Assembly (NCBI GenBank): GCA_030142905.1
Contig: JASJOG010000043.1
Location: 1,052,001-1,116,000 of the forward strand
Origin: Heliopora coerulea
Taxonomy: Eukaryota; Cnidaria; Anthozoa; Scleralcyonacea; Helioporidae
Reading direction: 5' to 3'
DNA length: 64,000 nucleotides
The notes under the pieces were generated by a model that saw nothing but the letters and a program-made list of their open reading frames with translations, did not search any database and was not told the origin of the DNA. Below, piece by piece: positions 13,435 through 23,789 of the stretch. Made by a program: the position numbers and the translations under genes. Every line of letters begins with the position of its first letter. Position 1 is the first letter of the stretch.

Positions 13435-16400
13435 GGGCCACACATTCAATGACCTTACCTTTCTGTATGTCTCTTAATTCTGTCCATATCAAGTGAGCCA
13501 CTCATTAGTTTATCATCGTCTAGAAGTTTAGAAACATCAAAAATTGTCCCTTAAACTTTTGCAACTGAAAATCCATGTGGAAATCTCAGATGCATACAAG
13601 AATAAATTCCAATGCAAAGCAAGTAACGCGAAAGAAAGCCATAAACTGGAGACAGAGTAGGTTTTTAACACAATCTAAAATATAGTAAACCAACGTTTTG
13701 CCTCTACACCAGCCATCTTGACAAACGCTGCTGAACATGTGATGATGAAATGTTAGTCTTGTGGATACGTAGGATAATATATATCGACAGAGTAGGAGTG
13801 ACATTTACCAGCTAACGTAGTACCAGCCTCTCTGTAAACACATCGTACAAAATGTTTCACTTCAAACCAGGAAAACTGAAACAAGTGATAAAAAGAAAAT
13901 CAAACAACACATATAGGCTTACAATTAAATCAGTAGGGTGTTGTTCCTGATGATTGTTCAGTAGATCTGTGCTTAGTAAGCAACGTGACTCTACATGTAT
14001 TCACGTTTTTCGGGCCACAACGCAACGGCAAGTTCTGGTAAACTTTGGAGATAAGTCATTGAGCGTTAAACTCTTTCCATATCATGAAGACCTCTTAGTA
14101 TTTTACTTTAGTTAACATCAAATGATTTTACTCGTTAACTGGAAACCTACCATTATGTAAGGGTTAGAAACTATCCCATTTACTAATTCTAGACGGTGGC
14201 AAACTCGTAGTACTGTATTTTACTCTGGCTAATGCCAGACTGTTTTACAAGCCTAAGAGAGACCTATCAGCTGGAAAGAGTCAATTGTTCATCAAATTTT
14301 CTAGCACAGTAAGTTTGGAAAGAGAATGACTAAATATGCTGAAGGGCAATACCTGTAATTCTTGCAGTTCCCTAGTTTTGCCTGGAACAAGATGTCTAGG
14401 ACAGACAAATGCATGTCAGTCATTGTTTGTTTTGCAGCCGTTTGCTACATGTATGTAACAAGCAGTTTCTACCATTTCTGTATCATTTTAAAATCTCCTG
14501 ATCAACTAGATAATATTATACACATACGACAAAAAATTTCTTCACCCCCCTAAACCAATTATAGAATGAATTAAAATTCACTAAGCAAACCCAGCTTCCA
14601 AGCAATAATGCCAGGGGTTTGAGAGGGCATATATCTTGCAGTATCAGAGCATTGGTGTTCTGTTTTGTTGTTGTTTGGCAGGGTACAAACAGCATAATGG
14701 AAATTGGTGGTTTTTATGTGACAGGGCAGTTACACCTTAATGTAACTGAAAATAATCTAAAATGAGGATGTACTGTTCACTGTTCACGAGGATGTACTGT
14801 TCACTGTTCACTAGGATGTACTGTTCACTTTACCCATGAGGAGGTATTGTTGCTTAGGATTAGTTGTTTCATAACAAATTCAATTTCAAGAAAATGTTTA
14901 CACCAAATGTGCATTCACAGGAATGTATTTTGTTATATAATATTAATAGGCTGAGAACTAGAGGTGAACTTATAAACAAGAGTTTAATGCACAATGCAGC
15001 AAATGTAAAAAAGTGACAAACCTTTTCCCAACACAAATGTGGCAGTTACACACATCTTTCCCTGGAACATCTTCTGCCAAAAATGAGTTTTCTACATTCA
15101 AAGTAGACTGAAGTGGCATGTTGTTACTCTAAAAATGAAAGCCAAAACTGATCATGGAACACTGATGACCTTTCTGTAGGTAAAATTTTTACTTAAATGG
15201 GTACAAAATGATCCGATAACAACCTGCAGTGTTTCAAAGAGGACCATTACAACATCTTCTATGAGTAGACAGTACTGCTGTGGATACTCATGTTTCAAAA
15301 GAAACCTTTGGTGTGTAAAGGTACAATAAATATTGCAGAGCAAAGATCAGAGGCTCCTGTGAGCTACCTCATACATGAACATGCACTACAGAAGGGGTGA
15401 CTATAAAGTTGTAAGGCCAAATATTGTTACTGAGAGCAGAAAAAATTTGGACAAAATATGCTGAAGTTTTGCAACTCAAATTGGTGCAATCAAACTATAA
15501 CAGAATAGTTTTATCACCTCTCAGTAAACATATTAAATACCAATGCAGTAGGAGCAGTTCACTGTCAGGAAGTTTGCTCATGCTGTTTTATTTCTTCCAC
15601 CCATTTGGAAAGACTCACTTAAAATAGGCTTTAATACAGTGCAACCCCACTATAACACAGTTGACGTGGTCCAATGTGGAGATCGTGGTATAAGTGAAGC
15701 GTGTTATAACGAAACATGCCTCTAATCCAAGTCAAAGTTAAACAAAGCCCACAATCAAAATACAGTAGATGTTGTCACATGCTATTTGGAATTCACAGTT
15801 TTTATCTTGTCGGAATTCACATCTTTATGTGGAATTGTGTATTAATTAACAATCCACATTAAGTGTCATTGTGTTCAAACATTCCAGGTGAGTACAGTAA
15901 CTGTACTGAGCCAAACAGACTGTTATCCTTAACTTGGTGTTTCTACAAATTTTCATTTGCTTTTTCAACTGTTTTTCAATGTTATTTTGGCAACAAAGTT
16001 TGACATGTGTAACATTAACACATGCAGAGGACTGGTAATGAAAACTTTGGGGCACATGAATCAACCACATTATACCTAATCAGACATTATGTCGAAGCAC
16101 TTTACTGCAGAGTTCCACTGTAAAACAACCAGACCACCATGATTCCTCAACATAGGAGACCAGTTGAAGACCTTATGCCTTATCCAAGCTATTTTTCTAC
16201 TATAGAGTGCAGTTCATGAATAAATAAATTCAAGTAGCAATAATCTGGCAGTGAAAAAACAAAACGTAGGCTCGACATTGGCTTGATTTGGTATAGCCCA
16301 CAATCCTATGGTCAGCAGTTGAACAATCAAGTTTACAGCCCATCGACCAACCAAGTGAGTTGAACCTCACTGCTATAACCTCATAGATTACATTACCCAT

Positions 16401-19400
16401 GAGATAAAAAAACAAAAAACTACCAAGACAGAAAATACGACGACAACACAGGTAACAACAACAACAACAACAACAACAACAAATTCAATTACAATATAGA
16501 GCAATTCAAAGCAATCATTTAACCAACATAAATCAAAGATCTGATTTATCAGCTTACAACTAAAGCAGTATCCATGCCAGCTCTTCTCTCATCTTCTTCA
16601 ACCTTTTTACGGCACTCAAGACAGACCCATAATGGCAACTGAGAAGATAAAATTACACTCATAACTGCAACAAAACCATAAACTACTTGGCAAATTATCC
16701 ATCATTTCTCTGTGTGATAAATACCAAATTCTCTTTCCTGTTTTAATAAAGAGTATTTTATTCATAATTCCCTTGGGCTTTTTGCTGTTTTAACCTTTGC
16801 ACACATTGCCATTCCCCTGGGTTCTTGGCTGGTTCCTCCTCTTTTTAGTAAGCTGATCAACATTTAAGACAGCCAAAGACTTTTTATCATCTACTTCTCA
16901 TTACTTACTAATAGTTTGTCACTAAGTTTTTATACCTGATTGAACATGTTTGCTACATACAACATTTTTTATGACTAAAAATGTTACCTTTTTACATCAA
17001 TTCACATTTCACTGCAACAAAAGACCTTTGCTAAAAGCACTGCTATTTTTCCAACCCACTTTAGCTTGTACACATTGTCTAATACTGCCCACTCACTATC
17101 CTACCTTTGTAACAATAAACATACCTTGTCAACAATTTGCTGGGTTCCTTGAGCTGTACTTCCAATGCTACTTCCTGTAATTAAAATAAATACAACACAA
17201 CCAACAACTTTACTAGCCCAGCATAGAAAAAGGTATTAAACTAAAAATGTTCACAAGGATATACTACCACTAGTATGATTAATGGGAATATGGGATAATG
17301 AAGGTTCAAAGACAGCCTGGAATAATTACACTCGTTACAAGCAGTGTTACAATTAATTCAAAAGTTTATAATAATGTTGATATTTTATTCAAATGTGATG
17401 CAAAGCAACACCTGTGTGTCTAAAAGTGATTCATTATGGTTACAAAATATATCGGTCATATTTGAAGGAAATAAACAAGTCTATCAATTATGCTGCCCAG
17501 CAAAATAAAACACAAAGAATACCCAGGTTGTATTCAAAACATACCTTTACAATTTATCACAGGCTGCTCTCGATGGCATAAAATACACCTTTCTCCATCA
17601 AGGAATGGAGTAAAACTAGACTTGTTAACAACCTAAAACAACAAACAATTGAGCATTTAACCATTAATTGGGAAAATTCTAATGATGTGGAGACCAAAGG
17701 TTACTGATAGAATTTAAGTCTAGGACCTTCCAGCAACTAAAAGTTCACCATTTGCTTGCTTTTTCTTTGACTTGTGAAAAAAATTAATAGTTGAAGTAGA
17801 GCTTACCTGAGATAAACTAACACCTGTATCCATAGATGATTTTGTCATTGTTTCAATTGTCTAAAAAGAATGGTCACATTATAAAATGCATAGCACTGTA
17901 TTAGCCTTTATTACTGTTCACATATTTTATCCACACTATTAGTGAAATAATATTATCTCACAACAAAAGTTAGAAGAGTTCTTGATTAGCAATATTATTT
18001 AATTCTGTCTGGAAGAGCATTATATAGCAGTGATCCTGAATATCTGAAAGTCTTTCTACCTAGACTAAGATTTGGTTTAGGTAGATGTAAATCATTTTTC
18101 CTTCTTGTGTTATATGAGTGAATGTTATAGTTCCTCGTGAAATATTCACTTAAGTATTCTGGAACTAAATTATTTAGACACTTAAAAACTAAGATACACT
18201 TGTGGATTTTTCCACGAGTAGACAAATCTACCCAGTTTAAAACATGAAACGTGTTTTTTGAACTCTCTCGTTGTAGTATTATTTGTGCAGCACAGTTTTG
18301 TAATCTTTGTAGATTTTCACTCCAACCAGCAGGCAACTCAGAGTATACAACATCAGCGTAGTCAAAAATAGGTTGAACTATCGTGTTATAAACACATTTT
18401 GATGCTTCCTGGGTCAAACAGGAGCATATACAAGATAGTAGACCTAGTCACTTGCTCACTTTATCACAGACTAATCTTCTAATCAGTAATCATTGATGAC
18501 AAAGTTAAGCAAAATATCATGATTTGTGCATGGCAACCAGATAAATAATTTGTTCATGCTGAAGGCAGGGGCTAACAATCAATTGGTGAACCACTAGCTA
18601 ATCACAATTATCTGTGATAAATAACATTGACAATTGTTAATTTGTTAAATTATTTAATTTATTTTTATTAAACACTATCTTATTCTCAGCTTACCAGTAA
18701 ACCTTTTTTTCCCTGACAAATTGGCCAAGTAATCAGAAGCAATAAACTATGTTTACTGAAGCAAAGTCTAGTGCATACAAGCAGAATATTATTCCCAACA
18801 AAGCCACATCTTCAGTCAATATGCATGAGCAAAAAGTAAGTTACAGGCAATAATTGACATGTGGTAATCTGCAGGCTACCAATTGCATAAACAGACATAA
18901 TAGTTTTGTTGCCAGTCAGATGCAAAGTAAGAAACTGAATAATAGAAACAATTGATTACTTCTTGAAAGTATTTCAGGGATAACAGCAGTTTAAATCAAT
19001 CTATTATCTGACATGTACCACTCAACAGGAATGTTCCATTCCATCAAATAAAACAGACCACTTATATGATTAGAGTTTAGTGTTTTGAATTCTAATTAGA
19101 AGTACAACTTTCATCCCAGTGCACGTTGGTCTTAAAACATCTAATGCAGTTGGTATGTACCAATAAATACTGTACTATAATGTGCATTGTCCAAGCATGG
19201 ATATGTCTACCTGGATTCTTTGTATGTCAAACTGACAGAAACAGTCATTACTTATCACATACAAATCCAAACAGAGATAAGCATGTCAAACACTTAACAT
19301 CTAAGACATATCTTCTCAAAATATTAAGTTTTAAACAGTGATAAATACACAGAACTTAATTTACACTGTTTTCTTAGCATGAATAACGTCAAATTTAAAC

Positions 19401-19695
19401 CAATCAACTGGTAACAATGTTAGTAGAAAGCTGTACCTTGCAGACATAAAATTATTTTCAGATAACATTCAATCAAGCGTCTGTTTGTTTTTAAGCCTGC
19501 AAAACCCAGCTCGATATTGCTAAACTATAAAAAGCTTTGGGTGTTTGAGTTGACTCTTTAGATGCCCCCAAACCCAATACACAGTCTTACCTCGCTCGTG
19601 CCATTATCTTTAGGAGACTGGTTGTCTTTTGCTTGTACTGCACGCTTCTTTTTTGCCTTCCTGTTACTGCGTTTAGTTTCCGAAGTTGGGGACAT
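1..19695 (-). CDS. FAM193A: FAM193-family protein, 3' end beyond the left edge (21 exons resolved)
   Basis: Exons, 5' to 3': 19695-19591, 17860-17807, 17632-17545, 17174-17125, 16638-16558, 15128-15022, 14371-14353, 13875-13809, 13519-13459, 12913-12860, 12186-12027, 11848-11724, 10112-10032, 9401-9314, 4901-4848, 4308-4280, 3920-3626, 2435-2057, 1467-1295, 870-784, 127-1. All joins keep one open frame (about 761 codons so far). The product begins MSPTSETKR, like human FAM193A. It carries CxxC pairs near residues 69-72 (CILC), 105-108 (CLEC) and 153-158 (CNCHIC), then a Ser-rich stretch opening with CGCDHC near 409. The family signature KYCDCCYCEFFGHGN lies near 676-690, followed by the PPVAQTSHNFVEMREKLRLR block. 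The last visible exon has the PLEELLKFING segment that precedes the family's C-terminal domain, which is off the window. Human FAM193A is reported to support p53 activity; the biochemical role is poorly defined. The long intron 4909-9313 may hide an alternative exon. The family call is firm; choice of the A-type symbol is less so. Confidence 0.88.
238..520. repeat. (CAA/CAG)n triplet tract in a FAM193 intron
   Basis: About 280 bases of CAA units interrupted by CAG, TAA and CTA, inside the intron between FAM193 exons 870-784 and 127-1. In the FAM193 transcript it reads as TTG/CTG-type repeats. The poly-Val and poly-Leu open frames here are artefacts of the triplets. Confidence 0.9.
1797..1882. 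repeat. Hairpin MITE-like inverted repeat
   Basis: Arms beginning ATCTTAGTGGC and ending GCCACTAAGAT flank a short centre, so the whole unit folds back on itself. It sits in the FAM193 intron between exons 2435-2057 and 1467-1295. No coding capacity. Confidence 0.65.
2985..3240. repeat. Dispersed repeat, inverted partner of 11030-11300
   Basis: The stretch TTCTTTTGTTCTCGAGAGGT followed by TTTATAA-rich sequence and a GTTATATATCTTGATCTCG segment reappears reverse-complemented at 11030-11300. Both copies lie in FAM193 introns. Likely a non-autonomous DNA transposon family; not identified further. Confidence 0.6.
3261..3522. mobile_element. MITE with ends AAGTCTGGTTCACACT / AGTGTGAACCGGGCTT
   Basis: About 260 bases with terminal inverted repeats that continue inward as CATAAGCATAAGGACAAAA on the left and its complement on the right. 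No open frame of its own. It lies in the FAM193 intron just 5' of exon 2435-2057 in transcript order. Confidence 0.7.
3626..3920 (-). CDS. FAM193A: FAM193 Ser/Cys-rich exon
   Basis: A 295-base exon opening with a CGCDHC motif, followed by a long run rich in Ser with scattered Cys (SCSSSSSSSSGSCTTSC). The acceptor TGTAG is at 3921-3925 and the donor CAG|GTGTGT at 3620-3628. The 3' phase matches the next exon, which begins KSTPVKCKRHEED. The Cys/Ser-rich layout matches the central part of the FAM193 family. An opposite-strand frame at 3526-3789 is its shadow. Confidence 0.75.
4416..4685. mobile_element. Palindromic MITE with TIR CTTAGGCGAAGTAG
   Basis: A near-perfect foldback of about 270 bases. 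The left end CTTAGGCGAAGTAGAAATAA is complemented by TTATTCCTACTTCGCCTAAG on the right, and the inner arm ACGTTGCGACG is repeated inverted. A single end of the same family occurs in MLH1 intron 1 near 40757-40823. Confidence 0.8.
4909..9313. other. Large FAM193 intron, no exon recognised
   Basis: A 4.4 kb intron between exons 9401-9314 and 4901-4848, which join in phase 0. It contains simple AT-rich sequence, a tRNA-like locus at 7903-7974 and a dispersed repeat at about 7495-7555 shared with 53640-53800. The reverse-strand frame at 6061-6429 shows no family resemblance and no convincing splice sites, so I do not call it a gene. Confidence 0.6.
7903..7974 (+). tRNA. tRNA-like sequence (pseudogene or SINE head), apparent GGT anticodon
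   Basis: The ends GACTCGA and GCGAGTC can form most of an acceptor stem. A GCTC/GAGT D stem and a T arm GCGAGTTCAAATCCCGC are visible. The putative anticodon loop is CCGGTAT, so GGT would sit at positions 34-36, but position 33 is C rather than the universal T. A T run follows within ten bases, like a Pol III stop. A decayed relative is at 51542. More likely a tRNA-derived repeat than a working tRNA-Thr. Confidence 0.45.
9617..9925 (-). mobile_element. tRNA-derived SINE
   Basis: Read on the minus strand it starts with a tRNA-like head. An A-box-like TGGTGCCACAGTGG is followed about 40 bases later by a B-box-like GGGTTCGACTCC. The body includes CTCACATGTGACC and AACAGCTTATGTAGC-type segments. 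Related copies lie at 30255-30510 and 44345-44590. It is in the FAM193 large intron on the gene's strand. Confidence 0.65.
10130..10645. mobile_element. Non-autonomous DNA transposon, about 500 bp, long TIRs
   Basis: The left arm (GATAAGAGCCCAGCTCATAG onward to GAAAAGTTTTAAAACATGTT) is repeated inverted at 10550-10640, giving roughly 80-base terminal inverted repeats. The internal frame at 10062-10481 has no transposase motif. Lies in a FAM193 intron next to exon 10112-10032. Confidence 0.75.
11030..11300. repeat. Dispersed repeat, inverted partner of 2985-3240
   Basis: Contains ATAAACCTCTCGAGAACAAA and a TATATACCGTGACCGAGGTG segment that match the 2985-3240 copy in the opposite orientation. 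The two copies are about 8 kb apart in the same gene. Confidence 0.6.
12915..13260. repeat. Dispersed 280-bp repeat next to (TA)n, copy 1
   Basis: The segment from GACAAAAGAAAATCATAAGT to a foldback ending CCCGATAAAG is repeated in the same orientation at 57530-57810. Both copies abut (TA)n tracts. The inner hairpin centres on AACACTCGGCTATCGCCTCG. Confidence 0.75.
13203..13434. repeat. (TA)n microsatellites
   Basis: Two TA tracts (about 13203-13250 and 13387-13434) in the FAM193 intron 5' of exon 12913-12860 in transcript order. The interrupted Tyr/Ile frames across them are not genes. Confidence 0.9.
14353..14371 (-). CDS. FAM193A: FAM193 19-nt microexon
   Basis: A 19-base exon bounded by an AG acceptor (14372-14373) and a GTATTG donor (14347-14352). 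It joins exon 15128-15022, which ends in the partial codon AG, to exon 13875-13809, which starts in phase 0. The result is the peptide RELQELQ across the join. Skipping it would shift the frame, which is the main support. Both flanking introns are AT-rich. RNA evidence is not available here. Confidence 0.6.
16451..16483. repeat. Short (CAA)n microsatellite
   Basis: About eleven CAA units in a FAM193 intron, close to exon 16638-16558. Nothing else is notable in that intron. Confidence 0.85.
17995..18420 (-). mobile_element. 5'-truncated non-LTR retrotransposon (LINE) fragment
   Basis: A 140-residue frame ends in the C-terminal part of a LINE reverse transcriptase. It has the YNTIVQPIFDYADVVY and LQRLQNCAAQIIL segments typical of CR1/L2/RTE-like ORF2 tails, then the NYNIHSYNTRRKNDLHLPKP segment. 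The palm-domain catalytic motif is missing, so the copy is heavily 5' truncated. It lies in FAM193 intron 1, on the gene's strand. Confidence 0.8.
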
Positions 19696-20000
19696 GTCTA
19701 ACACCAAAAAAACACGCAAATTCAGCAAGAATAATCTATTCTGTAGCTTGGCAAAACACTCCGCAATATCACTCTACCTGGTCACGGCAGGTGTATGGCT
19801 GTAATTCACACGACAATATTAAATAAACACAGATTCCTTTTCAGTTTTTAAGTAATTTTGCCACCCCAATAACCAAGATGGCTGCTGTATTCCAAGCTCC
19901 TTCGCCTGTATACTCCTAGAAACTAGACCTAGTCCTTTAGCAGACTTGAGTTCCGCGGCCATCGCTTAATACCGAGTTTCATTGTCAATGGTGTACTAAT
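19696..20000. promoter_or_regulatory. FAM193 upstream region
   Basis: Immediate 5' flank of the FAM193 start codon. It contains an AAGATGGCTGC element at 19875-19885 on the plus strand, a good match to the YY1-type AANATGGCGGC motif, and a CCGCGGCCATCG patch at 19956-19967. No TATA box is evident. The ATG in the YY1-like element opens a plus-strand frame of 13 codons, so a divergent non-coding transcript is conceivable. Confidence 0.4.
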
Positions 20001-20439
20001 TTTAGAGACAGATATTCTTGCTGTAGTGGCCGTATGGTTGCTGTTATTTTACAGGATAAGACACAAAACCGAAACAATGAAATTTTGCCACAAAATGAGG
20101 TTGAAATTGACTGAATACTGGCTAGCGTTTAAATCAAACCTGATGCGATTCAAAAACGTCTTCCGAACTTAATCATTCTCAGCAGAACTCTCCAGAAAAT
20201 ATAATTGTATGGAAAAAAGTGATGGTGGTTTAAAAATAAAACTAACGATGGTCCGAGGTTCGAAATTTTATAGCATTTTTTAAAACTTTTTATTTATATC
20301 TCAAGAAATCAAATTACAGACATGAGAATGAAATAAAGTTATAGAGAACTTCACTTCTCGATAGAATGACAAGTTAAATTGAGAACCTGTTGGAGATGTT
20401 AAGCAGGTAAGGTCACAGACGACTTCACGTCATAAATTG

Positions 20440-21450
20440 TTGATACATTCTCTTCGACGTTCAGGTTGATTACATGAAGTCTTAGCTGGTGAAGCGACTA
20501 CATTAAGTCCATTTAAAGTTTGTTTTGGATGAACAATTTTATTGAAGACACTAGATTGTTGATGTACACATTGTATTCACTTAATGTCTTAAGGTGGATT
20601 TCCACTTGGTGCAAAATGTCGTGCGGGAGAATTTTTCCTTCTGTCTTAGGAGCTCTCGAACGGAACCAAGCAGAAATCTATTCAATTTTAACAATGCAGC
20701 TTCTTGCGCGCACGACATTTTGCACCAAAAGGAGATTCACCTTTAACTAGTATCGCAACTACGTCGCGAATATCGCGCTTTAGATTTAAACGACGGATTT
20801 CATAGTGTACAAATATGTCCCAATTAGAAACCACCTCAAGAACATTTACTATTTATCGCTGATGAGCAATTTCATAGTATGAAGATACCTGAACGTTGAA
20901 GTTCACGTTGTGATTACTTAATCTATGTTGTAGTATAGCAACCACATCGTGGACATTTAATGTTTGTTTTAAAAGAAAGATTACATGGTGAGCACACATC
21001 ACCAGTATGGTCCACAGTTACGTTTACTTAAAACCTTAATTAGTATATCGACCCTTCGAGTTTGTTTGGATAAAGATGGCATTACGTGAAAACTAGTGGT
21101 CAATGACGTTCACGGTGAGTTTACTGAAGTTCTTCAATGACAAATCAACTGGCTTATAGCAGAGTACAAAATAGACGACGACCATTGGAACAATTGCCAG
21201 ACAGAAATGGGCAAAAACCCCAATTTCACCGACACGAAAGGCTTGACAAAAGACAACCGATGAGATTGCGTGAATCTTACTTTGTGCCCTGTTTAGCTAT
21301 ATTCAGTGTTTATTTTGGGTGAAAGATCACAAAGTGGTCGATGACGTCCACTTTGTTTACTAAAAGTAGTATTGCAGCCACGTCAAGTACATTCAAAGTT
21401 TGTACTTGATGAACAAGTTTGTTTGTATGAAGACACGGGGAATGACTTCC
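20440..21450. repeat. Decayed tandem array of roughly 200-bp units
   Basis: The phrases CCACGTCGTGGACATTTAA, AAAGTTTGTTTTGGATGAAC, ATGAAGACAC and GAAGTTCACGTTG-like sequence recur in variant form near 20480-20590, 20750-20900, 20930-21000, 21040-21130 and 21330-21440. No unit is intact and no frame runs through. It fills most of the spacer between the FAM193 start and the PAN2 stop. Confidence 0.5.
20589..20747. mobile_element. MITE with TIR TTAAGGTGGATTTCCACTTG
   Basis: About 160 bases whose left end runs into TGGTGCAAAATGTCGTGCG and whose right end is its complement, CGCACGACATTTTGCACCA, up to TTCACCTTTAA. No coding capacity. Inserted inside the decayed tandem array. Confidence 0.75.
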
Positions 21451-21728
21451 TGGAATACACAGACTCGGGGGTTGTGTTTGTTTTGGGTAAAACATTGTTC
21501 GTGTTGTTTCGTTAAATTCCTGAAGCAACAAGTTCCAACTTGAAGACGAAAGTCGAAACAGTTCCACTATTTCCAGCGGCGGTAATATCTCTTCAACCAC
21601 CAACACTATGCAGTTATAGACATAATGCTCAGAAAGTTAGCAGTTACTGCAGGTTAAGGACAATACAGCTCTAGCTTTGGGAAGACAAGATGCCGAGCTA
21701 GCTCAAGAGGATGTCAAAGGTAGTGGGA

Positions 21729-23736
21729 TCAATCTTCAACCTGCCAACCCAGACTTCTTCCCGTTTCATAAAGTCTGTTTAACGTTCCATGAAACTCCTG
21801 TTCGCCTTTCTGCATCAGTTCCTGATAACGTCGATACAACGTGACCGCTGTGCAGGCGTCTTCGGTACTGTCGTGGGTGTTAGATTGTATAGTTATTCCT
21901 AGAAAAGATACTTTGAAGAAATTCTGAGGAGAACATTTAATGGCATTTATGTGTATGAGAAATGATAATGAAATGTTCGTTAACTAACGCAATTTTGTCA
22001 GGAAATTTTGTAAAGAATTTGTCGCCATTTTGGTTCAAGATCTGGAGGGTGTGCTGGGTTACGAAAGAGCTGCCATAATCGCAAAAAAAATTTTATTTTA
22101 TTGCCCAATTTAAGTGTTGTTTGGAACACTTGGATAAAATTTTATGTCAGAATTTTTAATGTTGTAAACATTTCTGGCACCATGTGTTATTCACGTAACT
22201 CAAGCTATCATTTAACCATACTTACCAAGGAAATACCAAGCGAGAAATCTTAGTGAGATAAAACGCTGTTTAGGCAGATGGAAAAGCTTCACTGTGTCAA
22301 CAATTTGAGATTCGGGAACCTGAAATAACAAGCAAAAACTTTGTAGTCGATAGAAACGACCAGCAACAATAGACACACTATCCTATCTAGGTTTTTTTAA
22401 CTCAGTTTCAAACACCCTTCCTTGTGGTTGATATACTGCGGAAAATACAAAGACACATAGATCATACCAAAAGATTCAGCACTCGAAAGTCTTTTTTCAG
22501 ACCATGTCCCACAAAGACTACTTTGCGTTGTATTAAGTATTTTAGTTTCAAGTAGGTTGTTTTCAGTGTTGTGAGATGTTTTGAAGAGAGTGTTGCGTCG
22601 AGATCGCCAGGATTGATTCCTGAAAACTCTGTCAGGTAATCCACAACCTGTTGGGAAGGAGAAAATGATGCGTGGTAATCTTACACAAAGATTTATAATA
22701 AGTAATAGGACTTCAGGTCTCGACACGGTCGAAAATTACTAATGAGGTTTTACCTGCTCCGAGGTGGAGATGTAATCGTCAATAAATGGAACGCCCAGTT
22801 GTGGTCCTTCACTGGGTATAAAATAAAATCACAAGAGGTTGATTTGCGCAATCATAGACAGTAATACAAGGGCACAGCCACCACTAGATGTGACAGCACT
22901 ACTAACATACCAGTGCAACAAACCTCCACCTAGCCTGACACTGCTGAGGTCTAGTTTCGATTTAATCGAAATTGTTGTTATTCTGTCGTCGGCAGTTGCA
23001 TTAATTGTCATAAGAGTGAACATCAAGTCTATTTCTACAACAGTTAGCGTCAATCGCTAGGGAGTTACAACAAGTACCATTAAGCTGAACCCGCGTTAAG
23101 CAACAAACACCAGCAGCAATAATAAGACTACAAACACAGCATGTCCGGTCGGCAGGAGTGGACGCCAAGTAATGGTGTGTTTGTATCAACAGCACAACAC
23201 AATCATCTCCACACTAACATCACGACCAGCGCCAGCAGTACTAACACCACAGCTACAACACAGCACAATTCCAGCAACAACTGGACTACCAACATAAAAC
23301 CATCACCACCCATATCTGGATGAACACCTTTTCAATCATCCCAGCATTATACCAACAACGATCACATCGCCGCCATCACTGACAACGACGCCAGCAGTAG
23401 AAAATAACGACCACCGTCCACAACAAACTGCAAAATTTTCGCTACCACCACGCCGCTAATGGTGACAACTAACCTACTACAGCAGCAATAACCCCGGTGA
23501 CTGCAATGTCAAGATAGATAACTAAAAGGACGAAAAAATGCGGATAAACTGAATTTGCTAAGTAAACTAACCCTCTGACACACGTTACTCGTGCAACGCT
23601 CATGTGACTTGGTTTTATGGTCGAACGAGTTCCGTCGCTGCGAATCTCAGATTCTTCCTGAGGAATTTAAAGAGAAACAAGGATGTCAATACGGTTTCAT
23701 TACTCATATCACGTGATTCGACGACCGGGATCATTG

Positions 23737-23789
<53 letters not shown>

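Noticed and set aside
17545..17632. CILCHREQ motif first suggested a UBR-type RING ubiquitin ligase
   Set aside because: The N terminus MSPTSETKR, the later CLEC and KYCDCCYCEFFGHGN motifs, and the phase-consistent exon chain fit FAM193 and not UBR1/UBR2.
21310..21606. 98-residue reverse frame downstream of PAN2
   Set aside because: Lies in the decayed tandem array past the PAN2 stop at 21729; no homology recognised.
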